A stretch of DNA of 7,846 nt from Calditrichota bacterium (lineage in GTDB: Bacteria > Zixibacteria > MSB-5A5 > GN15 > FEB-12), in contig QQUK01000230.1 of assembly GCA_008501655.1 (NCBI GenBank), positions 1-7,846 on the forward strand. The letters run 5' to 3'. The position numbers and the translations under genes were made by a program. Of this stretch, positions 1 to 5,897 are shown in pieces. Under the pieces are notes generated by a model. That model searched no databases. It was not told where the DNA came from and saw only the letters and a program-made list of their open reading frames with translations. Position 1 is the first letter of the stretch; each line of letters begins with the position of its first letter.

Positions 1-74
1 CCGCAGGGGGATTGTGAACTGACGATAGAAATTTAATCAAGGGGAATATTTTTTAAAAAACTGCAATAAAAAAG
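1..74. other. AT-rich flank, no gene seen
   Basis: No open frame or structured RNA is supported here. On the minus strand this is the sequence just after the tRNA. A run of six T (68-73, broken at 67 by A) directly follows the tRNA 3' end, with a second T tract followed by an A tract at about 49-60. The first T run could release the tRNA transcript, but there is no separate terminator hairpin. Confidence 0.5.
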
Positions 75-145
75 CTGGGACACAGGGATTCGAACCCCGA
101 TTCTACGGTCCAGAGCCGCATGTACTACCATTGTACGATGTCCCA
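75..145 (-). tRNA. tRNA-Gln (anticodon CUG)
   Basis: The minus strand folds into a full 71-nt cloverleaf. The acceptor stem is TGGGACA/TGTCCCA, with the weak U1-A72 pair and discriminator G that are typical of bacterial tRNA-Gln. The D arm is GTAC/GTAC around the loop AATGGTA. The anticodon stem is TGCGG/CCGTA with one G-T pair, and its loop CTCTGGA places CTG at 34-36, reading CAG codons. The T arm is CGGGG/CCCTG around TTCGAAT, and the variable loop is a short GAAT. The 3' CCA is not encoded, since the bases after the discriminator are C then a T run. An alternative register starting one base earlier adds a C-G pair but leaves an unpaired base before the acceptor arm, so it was not chosen. 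Confidence 0.95.
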
Positions 146-160
146 GTAGTATCTTAAATT

Positions 161-182
161 ATCGGATTATATCCGATTTTTT
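161..182 (+). terminator. Palindrome plus T run; plus-strand terminator-like
   Basis: ATCGGAT (161-167) and ATCCGAT (171-177) form a 7-bp stem with a 3-nt TAT loop. T bases follow at 178-182, the layout of a plus-strand intrinsic terminator. No plus-strand gene lies upstream in the window, and on the minus strand the same palindrome encloses the tRNA TATAAT box. It may therefore be an operator or accident rather than a terminator. Confidence 0.35.
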
Positions 183-194
183 ATAGGTCGCCAA
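166..194 (-). promoter_or_regulatory. Proximal promoter of tRNA-Gln
   Basis: On the minus strand, -35 TTGGCG (189-194) and a perfect -10 TATAAT (166-171) are separated by 17 bp. The predicted start near 159 leaves a leader of about 14 nt before the tRNA 5' end at 145. This is seen in the sequence and matches the sigma70-type consensus; use in the cell is inferred. Confidence 0.65.
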
Positions 195-220
195 TATACA
201 ATATCTTAGACACTTGTCAA
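193..220 (-). promoter_or_regulatory. Distal promoter of tRNA-Gln
   Basis: On the minus strand, a perfect -35 TTGACA (215-220) stands 16 bp before -10 TATATT (193-198, 5 of 6 matches). Its -10 shares bases with the -35 of the proximal promoter. Both point at the tRNA, so the gene may have two starts, or one of them may be a chance match. Confidence 0.55.
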
Positions 221-252
221 GCATACAATATTTCGAAGATTTTGGTTATTTT

Positions 253-279
253 AGGGGCAGACGAGGGCGTCTGACACCC
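253..279. repeat. Palindrome after thiamine pyrophosphokinase gene
   Basis: CAGACG (258-263) and CGTCTG (268-273) pair around a 4-nt AGGG loop. Flanking GGG and CCC can extend the stem across a small asymmetric internal loop. It begins about 9 bp past the tpk stop codon on the minus strand. No T tract follows on that strand, so it is not a standard intrinsic terminator. It lacks the GTAG foot of the other palindromes here, but it could be a dispersed repeat or an mRNA 3'-end stabiliser. Confidence 0.5.
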
Positions 280-287
280 ACGATATC

Positions 288-956
288 CTACACCTTCAGA
301 TGCTCATCCTTGAAACTGCTGATACAAATCGCCTCACCGGAAACCTTGATTAACGCCTCATTGGTGACAATCTTATTTCTTAAAGCTCGTGTCTCACCAA
401 GGTCAACTTTTATTCCCTTAGCATCGTATTTTGTACCCTCACAATTGAGCATAATCGATTTGGAAATCGGCATAATTGAAAGCGTTTCACCAGCCCGGTC
501 ATACAACTCAAGTTTTCCATTGTCTATAATCCGGTATTCATGATGCCGGGTGATAATCGAAATATCCCGTTTTTCTCTCAGTTTCTGTTTGACTTCTTTG
601 TTAAACAGAAGCAGGATATTACCTAAAAAATGATCCGGTTCACCGATTTCAGGCATAACGACAATAATCGTTTCAAAATCTTCCTTCATACAGAAATCCA
701 AAGCGATATGCCCATCGGTTAAATCTTTTTCAACCGGAAACTCAAATACCGCTGTTTCTTCCTGTATATCTTCCGGAACCTTATCAAGCGAATCACCATC
801 ACCGATAATATATTTCGGGATAATCCCCGCTTTGTCAAAAAATGCATACCCTCCGTCAACAGCGACAGTAGTTTTACTGCCGATTATCGATTTATAAAAA
901 TCGATATCTTCATCTTTGTACGTACCGTTCAAAAAGAGAATAAAATTTCGTTTCAT
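288..956 (-). CDS. Thiamine pyrophosphokinase
   Basis: The 222-aa product fits the family's usual length of about 210-220. It should transfer pyrophosphate from ATP to thiamine, giving thiamine diphosphate in the cytoplasm. Visible TPK motifs are AVDGG at 32-36, GDGDS at 52-56 (usually GDFDS), KDLTDGHIAL at 77-86 (usual KDxTDxExAL) and DHFLGN at 108-113 (usual LDHTLGN). The C-terminal beta domain carries RNKIVTNEALIKVSGEAI near the end, matching the region where thiamine binds. The ATG overlaps the glucokinase-like gene's TGA as ATGA, so translation is probably coupled; a GAG lies 11 nt upstream as a weak ribosome site. It is last in the rpe-tkt operon, whose transketolase uses its product. 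The Phe-to-Gly change in the GDxDS loop is unusual, but the metal-binding aspartates remain. Confidence 0.9.
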   Translation of the reverse strand: MKRNFILFLNGTYKDEDIDFYKSIIGSKTTVAVDGGYAFFDKAGIIPKYIIGDGDSLDKVPEDIQEETAVFEFPVEKDLTDGHIALDFCMKEDFETIIVVMPEIGEPDHFLGNILLLFNKEVKQKLREKRDISIITRHHEYRIIDNGKLELYDRAGETLSIMPISKSIMLNCEGTKYDAKGIKVDLGETRALRNKIVTNEALIKVSGEAICISSFKDEHLKV

Positions 957-1921
957 TGTATCATCTCGTATGCTATTTTTCCTGCTCCAATCAATGCTGT
1001 CTTTTCTTCTATAATTACCGAAACCGGGATTTGTTCCAGCAGTTGTGCCATTTTCCCCCGCTGTACAAACCGGTCCATAAATCTTTCATGTTCTAAAACC
1101 GTAATTATCTGCGGTGCAATAATTCCACAGAGATAGATCCCGCCTAAAGTCAATCCTTTCAAAGCAAGATTCGCTGTTTCATTTGCCAGACAATCAACAA
1201 ACAGATCAAGAGTCATAACCGCAATCTCATCTTTTCCGGAGAGGGCATGTTCAATAATTTGCGCAGGTTTATCTTTTGATTTTTTAAACCAATCAGGTTT
1301 TGTTGCCCGTTTTCGAAACAACATGAATTCATATATCCGTTCAAGACCCCGCAAAGAAACAACATCCTCAGCTTCAACAAAGCCGATGTTTGAGTAAAGA
1401 TGTTCCCAGAGTTCAATCTCCAATTGATTCCCCGGAGTGAAGCCGGTATGACCGCCTTCGGATTCGTACGGGTAGTATTTTCCGTTTTCATGATAAACAA
1501 GTCCCTGACCGAGACCATGTCCGGCAGCAATGATACCGATATGACCATCATTCTTTTTAACACCTTTGTTCAAGATAAAAAACTTATCATCACTCAGTTC
1601 AAAAAGTCCTTTGGCAGTAGCATAAATATCATTACAGATTTTCACCGTTGGAATATTCAGTTTTTCTTTTAACTGGATCGCATCAAATTCCCAGGGCAGA
1701 TTCGTAGCCGACACCTTGTTATCAATAACCGGACCGGCTATTCCAAAACAGGCAATTGTTTTTGCCGGTTTATATTTCCGATAATACAATGATATCACCG
1801 ACTCGAATCCGGAAAAATCAGAGTTTTCGTATTCCGCAAGATTGAAAAGTTTTGGAGTTTCCGAAGACTCTTCAACTTTTGCAAGAATAGTTTTTGATGC
1901 TGTTATATATCCAGCTATCAT
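953..1921 (-). CDS. Glucokinase-family protein (Glk, PF02685) with altered ATP motifs
   Basis: At 322 aa the length matches E. coli Glk (321 aa), which phosphorylates glucose with ATP. The sugar side is conserved: FGIAGPV at 59-65, TNLPWEF at 73-79, catalytic-type ND at 97-98 and EGGH at 155-158 (the His is a glucose contact in E. coli Glk). The ATP side is not. The N-terminal DxGGT loop is replaced by MIAGYITASKT, the GTGLG motif reads GHGLG at 134-138, and the C-terminal GGGIAP reads CGIIAP. An in-frame TGA seven codons upstream of the ATG shows that no longer N-terminus exists. It lies 2 nt after the membrane-protein gene and overlaps tpk by ATGA. Ribosome binding is weak (only a purine-rich GAAAAGAA). 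It may be a glucokinase using another donor, a sugar sensor, or an inactive relative; family membership is firmer than activity. Confidence 0.82.
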   Translation of the reverse strand: MIAGYITASKTILAKVEESSETPKLFNLAEYENSDFSGFESVISLYYRKYKPAKTIACFGIAGPVIDNKVSATNLPWEFDAIQLKEKLNIPTVKICNDIYATAKGLFELSDDKFFILNKGVKKNDGHIGIIAAGHGLGQGLVYHENGKYYPYESEGGHTGFTPGNQLEIELWEHLYSNIGFVEAEDVVSLRGLERIYEFMLFRKRATKPDWFKKSKDKPAQIIEHALSGKDEIAVMTLDLFVDCLANETANLALKGLTLGGIYLCGIIAPQIITVLEHERFMDRFVQRGKMAQLLEQIPVSVIIEEKTALIGAGKIAYEMIQ

Positions 1922-1923
1922 AT

Positions 1924-2592
1924 TTATATTCTTTTCTTTTCAGAATCCACCCAGAACCCAAACGAAGCAAACAGGATATAACTGATAAATCCAACAACAG
2001 CTATCATCTGCGTATTTTCAGGAGGTGGACCATAAAGATTTGCTAAATTAATTACAAGAAGCAAAATTGTAAAAATATATAATCCGATTTTTTTTGATTT
2101 TATGAACTGTTTTTTTGATTTGAAATAAATAAATACACCTCCGATAAATATAACCATCTCCAATATATATGCCAATGCAGAATAATTCCATAACCCTATT
2201 CCGAGCTTGATTGAATCCGTACCCATCAACGGAATATCCGGTCTATGAACTAACAGGTCTAAAATAAAATGAGAAAACACACCAAACCCTAACAACAGAC
2301 TGAGCGATTTTTTTGAAAGTGATGATTTGATTTTACCAAAATAGACAATCAATCCAACTATCAGTGACCATATGATAAATGCTACCAATGAATGAGTGAA
2401 TGGATAATACACAAAATCAAGAGGGTTTGCTTCGGTTATCCCGGGAACGATCTCTACCCGTTCTATCCCAAAAAATATTAATATTGTCCAGAAAATATCA
2501 ACTAACTGTACCGCGATGAACAGCCAGCCTAATGAAAGAATAGAGTCAAACTTCTTTAAAGCAAAACCTACACCATAATGACCTATAAACAT
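1924..2592 (-). CDS. Polytopic membrane protein, YdjM-like putative metal-dependent hydrolase
   Basis: The 222-aa protein has about six hydrophobic helices (roughly 18-42, 67-86, 97-115, 138-158, 168-187, 195-214) and a basic cytoplasm-like tail, KKRI. His and Asp residues recur at membrane edges in a pattern like the YdjM/PF04307 'membrane-bound metal-dependent hydrolase' family: H5 in GHYGVGFALKK, D32 in VDIFW, H67 in PFTHS, and H108, D112, H116, D119 in SHFILDLLVHRPDIP. These could bind a metal, but no substrate is known for that family and the match is by eye. A good ribosome site (GAGGA, 4 nt before ATG) lies in the 14-nt gap after tkt, and glk starts 2 nt after its stop, so it is firmly inside the operon. 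Its role there is unknown. Confidence 0.75.
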   Translation of the reverse strand: MFIGHYGVGFALKKFDSILSLGWLFIAVQLVDIFWTILIFFGIERVEIVPGITEANPLDFVYYPFTHSLVAFIIWSLIVGLIVYFGKIKSSLSKKSLSLLLGFGVFSHFILDLLVHRPDIPLMGTDSIKLGIGLWNYSALAYILEMVIFIGGVFIYFKSKKQFIKSKKIGLYIFTILLLVINLANLYGPPPENTQMIAVVGFISYILFASFGFWVDSEKKRI

Positions 2593-2606
2593 AATTCCTC
2601 AAACTG

Positions 2607-4523
2607 TTAGGACAGTTTTTTAATTTTCTCCGTAACTGAGTCTGCATCCATCCCCTGCAGCTTATATAAATCAGCAGGTTTACCGGATGAACCATATTCC
2701 GACACACCGATCTTTTCAATGTTCGGACGTTTCTCAAATTTGTACAATGCATCAGTCAACGCAGTTCCCAGACCGGTCTTGACATTATGGTCTTCCAAAG
2801 TTACCAGATTTTCAAACGATGCCAGCTTTTTCATATCATCATCATGCAGATCAGACCAATCAGAAATCGAATACAATGCAATATCAACTCCGGCATCTTT
2901 TAGTTTGGTATATGCCTCGACAGCAACAAATGCCATATTCCCGGCACAGACTAAAGCTGTTTTTTTACCGGAGCGAATTTCATCCATCCGTCCGTACGTA
3001 TAATTGTAACCTTCACCGAAAAGTGGTTGTCCGTTTTCATCGGTTATAATCGGGATAACAGCCCGACCCATAATTATCGCAAAATTTCCCGGAGATGCCA
3101 GCGCATACCGGACCGCTTTATCCGTCTGGTTTGCATCGGCGGGAGTGATGACTTTCCAACCAAACGTCGAATTTAAAAGTGCAAAATAATCTATCGACTG
3201 ATGGGTCATTCCGTCTTCACCAACATTCAAACCGCAATGGGTGCAGAACAGTTTTACATTACTATGGTTGATATCCGAAAGTCTTGCCTGATTATATGTT
3301 TCCGCAATAGCAAACATTCCGAAGTCTGCCCAGATTGAGACAGCTTTTTCAGCAGAAAGTGAACCGGTTGTGGTTGCAGTTGAATGTTCAGAGATACCAA
3401 ACTGGAAAAAGTTATCAGGATATGTTTTTTCAAATCCAGCTGTCTTGACAGAGCCGGCTAAATCACAATCAAAGACAGCAAACGGTACTTTGTCAATATT
3501 AGCCGCAGCTACCGATTCCAAAGCTTTTCCGAATGCTGAACGGTTATCAGATTTTGCATCAGCTGCATAATTGATTACATCCCCTGATGAAATCTTCGGA
3601 TACTCGTTTCGCTTATTGTTCACAGTCGTTTTAAACGAAGCCCGTAGCTCTTTGTATCTTTCTAAATCATTTTCACATCCGAGTTCTTTTAATGCATCGG
3701 TCAGCTGATCCGGTTTCACTGGTGCACCATGATACCCATGTTTGTCTTCCATAAACGACACACCCTTGCCCATTGTTGTTTTGGCAAGAATCATTATCGG
3801 TGCCGATTCATTATGGTAGGCTTTATACATCGCATCATACAACTGATACAAATCATGTCCATCGACTTCGATGACGTTCCATCCGTCAGCTTTCCATTCA
3901 TCGGTGATGTTCTGCGGGAGGACCTCTTTAATATTTCCTGAAATCTGAAGCTGGTTATAATCTACTATTGCGGTAAGCTTAGATAGTTTGTATTTGGCAG
4001 CAATTCTTCTCGATTCGGATATCTGACCTTTTTGCTGCTCTCCGTCACCCATGAATACGAAAGAATGAAAATTCTGATTTGAGAGCCTTGCATAAATTGC
4101 TTTACCGATTCCGACTGAAAGCCCCTGCCCAAGGTTCCCTGTACCCCATTCAATACCGGGGACAGAACGTTCGACATGTCCTTCAAATGGTGAACCGGCA
4201 AGTCTGAATCCAGCGATAGCTTCATCAGCACTGAAAAAACCGGCTGCGGCAAGTGCTGTATATGCACCCGGTGAAGTATGCCCGTGTGATATGATAATCC
4301 GGTCGCGGTCATCTTTGAGAGTATCTTTTGGATCAATATTGGACATCATGTAAAGAAGGAGATATGTCTCTATCGATGACATCGAACCGCCGGGATGTCC
4401 CGACATTGCCAGCGTCGTCATTTTTAAAATATTTCCGCGGCAGATTCTGGCTGCTTCGGTAATCTTTTCGTATTGCTCTTTATCTAATTTTTCGTTTGTA
4501 AACCCGCGCCAATTATCACTCAT
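2607..4523 (-). CDS. tkt: Transketolase (single-chain)
   Basis: The 638-aa enzyme is slightly shorter than E. coli TktA (663). It moves two-carbon units between sugar phosphates in the non-oxidative pentose phosphate pathway, using thiamine diphosphate and a divalent metal. Order of domains: the N-terminal thiamine-diphosphate domain carries SGHPGGSMS at 41-49, SHGHTSPG at 79-86, GNLGQG at 129-134, GDGE at 159-162 with its paired metal-binding Asn at N190, and KHGYHGAP at 261-268. The pyrimidine-binding domain carries FGISEH at 375-380 with catalytic-type E379 and GEDGMTHQ at 435-442. The C-terminal domain follows (about 515-638). The usual GEDGPTHQP reads GEDGMTHQS here. AAGGG sits 9 nt before the ATG. 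It follows rpe by 24 nt, and tpk, which makes its cofactor, lies three genes downstream. Confidence 0.95.
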   Translation of the reverse strand: MSDNWRGFTNEKLDKEQYEKITEAARICRGNILKMTTLAMSGHPGGSMSSIETYLLLYMMSNIDPKDTLKDDRDRIIISHGHTSPGAYTALAAAGFFSADEAIAGFRLAGSPFEGHVERSVPGIEWGTGNLGQGLSVGIGKAIYARLSNQNFHSFVFMGDGEQQKGQISESRRIAAKYKLSKLTAIVDYNQLQISGNIKEVLPQNITDEWKADGWNVIEVDGHDLYQLYDAMYKAYHNESAPIMILAKTTMGKGVSFMEDKHGYHGAPVKPDQLTDALKELGCENDLERYKELRASFKTTVNNKRNEYPKISSGDVINYAADAKSDNRSAFGKALESVAAANIDKVPFAVFDCDLAGSVKTAGFEKTYPDNFFQFGISEHSTATTTGSLSAEKAVSIWADFGMFAIAETYNQARLSDINHSNVKLFCTHCGLNVGEDGMTHQSIDYFALLNSTFGWKVITPADANQTDKAVRYALASPGNFAIIMGRAVIPIITDENGQPLFGEGYNYTYGRMDEIRSGKKTALVCAGNMAFVAVEAYTKLKDAGVDIALYSISDWSDLHDDDMKKLASFENLVTLEDHNVKTGLGTALTDALYKFEKRPNIEKIGVSEYGSSGKPADLYKLQGMDADSVTEKIKKLS

Positions 4524-4547
4524 TGGAAAATCCCTTTACCTATAAAT

Positions 4548-5210
4548 CTATATATTACCTCGTTGTATACTATGTACCAAATCAGCAAGATCCTTACGGT
4601 CATCAGCTTTATAAAATGCCGACCCCATTACTAAAATATCAGCACCGGCATCAGCTACCTGCTGGGCGTTTTTCGGACCGACACCGCCATCAACCGAAAT
4701 CAGACAATCAAGATTGTTGTCATCAATATATTTCCGGCAAGCGGTCACTGTGTCCAAAGATGATTCAATAAATGACTGTCCGCCAAATCCCGGAAAGACC
4801 GACATCACTAATAATAAATCTGTCTGTTCAAGATATGGAATCACTTGCTCCGCTTTTGCATCAGGATTCAGCGATAACCCGGCAAGAACATGTTTTTCCT
4901 TCAGTTCAGCCAAATATCTGGTCGGATTTGGATGCACTTCGATATGAAAAGTAATCGCATCAGCCCCGGCCTCGATAAAAGGGTCGAAATACTTTTCCGG
5001 CTCGGCAAGCATCAGGTGAACATCTAAAAACTTGTCTGTAATCTTGTTTATGGTTTTCACGACTCCGGGACCATATGAAATATTAGGGACAAAATGACCG
5101 TCCATAATATCCAAATGATGCCAGTCCGCATTCGACATATCGGCAGATGCTATTTCCTCACCTAAACGGGCAAAATCGGCTGCCAATACCGACGGTGCTA
5201 ATTTAATCAT
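4548..5210 (-). CDS. rpe: Ribulose-phosphate 3-epimerase
   Basis: The 220-aa TIM barrel interconverts ribulose 5-phosphate and xylulose 5-phosphate, feeding the transketolase encoded next to it. All family landmarks are present: APSVLAADF at 5-13, HLDIMDGHFVPN at 32-43, VHLM at 64-67, the flexible loop MSVFPGFGGQ at 136-145, VDGGV at 173-177 and the phosphate-binding MGSAFY at 195-200. The metal and acid/base set H32, D34, H65 and D174 corresponds to the E. coli positions 33, 35, 66 and 177. The start is certain, because MIKLAPS is the canonical family N-terminus. No Shine-Dalgarno sequence precedes it; instead a promoter places +1 on the ATG itself. It is the first gene of the operon. Confidence 0.97.
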   Translation of the reverse strand: MIKLAPSVLAADFARLGEEIASADMSNADWHHLDIMDGHFVPNISYGPGVVKTINKITDKFLDVHLMLAEPEKYFDPFIEAGADAITFHIEVHPNPTRYLAELKEKHVLAGLSLNPDAKAEQVIPYLEQTDLLLVMSVFPGFGGQSFIESSLDTVTACRKYIDDNNLDCLISVDGGVGPKNAQQVADAGADILVMGSAFYKADDRKDLADLVHSIQRGNI

Positions 5211-5216
5211 GGGCAG

Positions 5217-5245
5217 AATGTATGGAGAAATTCCACGCTTGGCAA
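5217..5245 (-). promoter_or_regulatory. Operon promoter, predicted leaderless start for rpe
   Basis: On the minus strand, -35 TTGCCA (5240-5245, 5 of 6) is 17 bp from -10 TACATT (5217-5222, 4 of 6). Six bases (CTGCCC) then lead directly to the rpe ATG at 5210, so the expected transcription start falls on the A of the start codon. The absence of any ribosome binding motif before the ATG agrees with a leaderless message. This is inferred from spacing alone. Confidence 0.5.
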
Positions 5246-5289
5246 GTCCGAATCAGGAGAAAAATAGGCTATTTGTTGTAGGTAGATTC

Positions 5290-5363
5290 GTAGGTCAGAA
5301 GGCATGCCTCCTGACTATTGTAAATGACTATCATTTTGTCAGGAGCTCAAGCTCCTGACTTAC
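5290..5363. repeat. Inverted pair of REP-like palindromes (REPIN-like)
   Basis: The plus strand has GTAG (5290-5293) followed by an imperfect 22-nt palindrome (5294-5315): GTCAG and AGGC arms with one A/C mismatch and an AT loop. After a 22-nt spacer comes a perfect palindrome (5338-5359, GTCAGGAGCT, CA, AGCTCCTGAC). On the opposite strand its foot is GTAA (5360-5363). The two share their outer GTCAG arms and point toward each other, the layout of a REP doublet. It lies upstream of the rpe promoter and downstream of the small membrane ORF. No T run follows either palindrome, so it is not a simple terminator. Confidence 0.7.
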
Positions 5364-5410
5364 AAGACTCACCGCTTGCAGTTGGAACAGAAACTCATCA
5401 AAAGTTGTGA

Positions 5411-5626
5411 TTATAACAATTTTATAATTATGATATAAAATAAGATAAATAGACACATAAATATCTTAGCCATATCCTGGGGATCATACATTTTCTTTTT
5501 TTTACCAATTTCTCTTCCGATGAAATAGAAAAGTATCATTCCAAGAATTACAACAATGATATGCAATATCCATCCTTTTTTTCTGAAAACCAATACATAA
5601 ATACTTTCTAAACATAAAGTAATCAA
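5411..5626 (-). CDS. Small two-helix membrane protein, hypothetical
   Basis: This ORF encodes up to 71 aa with two hydrophobic stretches (about 19-38 and 53-70), separated by a basic loop with KKKK at about 43-46. I recognise no family. The frame opens right after a TAA at 5627-5629, so the first usable codon is TTG at 5624-5626. That start has only a modest GAGAA about 8 nt upstream. A second candidate is TTG at 5564-5566, which has AAGGA 6 nt upstream and gives a 51-aa protein keeping both helices. No in-frame ATG occurs before residue 30. It stands alone between two repeat clusters, not clearly joined to either neighbour. Amphipathic or toxin-like short membrane peptides look similar, but nothing supports that role here. 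Confidence 0.45.
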   Translation of the reverse strand: MITLCLESIYVLVFRKKGWILHIIVVILGMILFYFIGREIGKKKKMYDPQDMAKIFMCLFILFYIIIIKLL

Positions 5627-5700
5627 TTAAAAGTTCTCATAAATGTACTTTAAAAAAGCAATAATATATTTTTTTTTCAGATTAGAATTAACAAACTTAG

Positions 5701-5889
5701 ATTGTGTTTAGTGAACCGATTTGGGGGAGAACGGAAACCCACCCCAAGGGGTGGGCTACCCAATTGTGTTCTATGATCCCATTTGAGATGGAACAGAAAC
5801 CCACCCCAAGAGGTGGGCTACCCAATTGTGTTCTATGATCCCATTTGAGATGGAACAGAAACCCACCCCAAGGGGTGGGCTACCCAATT
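5701..5889. repeat. Three tandem 62-bp repeats with GTAG-headed hairpins
   Basis: Units begin at 5701, 5763 and 5825, with a 3-base remnant at 5887-5889. Units 2 and 3 differ at one base only (A5811 versus G5873); unit 1 differs from unit 3 at about ten positions. Each unit carries the palindrome CCCACCCC-AA-GGGGTGGG (5738-5755, 5800-5817, 5862-5879), followed by CTAC, which reads GTAG on the minus strand. The single change in unit 2 breaks its stem to 6 bp. The array begins 8 bp past the CsgG-like stop codon, so it would be in that gene's mRNA 3' region. Only short T runs follow, so any terminator role is doubtful. The spacing sequence is repeated too, so it is not a CRISPR array. Confidence 0.9.
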
Positions 5890-5897
5890 ATAAATTC

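Noticed and set aside
214..543. Plus-strand 109-codon frame near the left end
   Set aside because: It is antisense to the 3' half of tpk and starts inside the tRNA promoter region; its composition is unlike a real protein.
1400..1672. Plus-strand open frame inside the glucokinase-like gene (also 1213-1563 on the minus strand in another frame)
   Set aside because: No recognisable protein features; it lies wholly across a well-supported gene and is best explained as a shadow frame.
2719..3941. Several plus-strand open frames across tkt
   Set aside because: All overlap the strongly conserved transketolase frame, lack family features and have no ribosome sites worth noting.
5663..5694. Promoter for the small membrane ORF (TTGTTA and TATATT)
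   Set aside because: The spacing is 20 bp, too long for a standard sigma70 promoter, and the region is generally AT-rich.
5701..5889. Regularly spaced repeats that might be a small CRISPR array
   Set aside because: The sequence between the palindromes is itself repeated with the same 62-bp period, so there are no unique spacers, and no cas gene is present.
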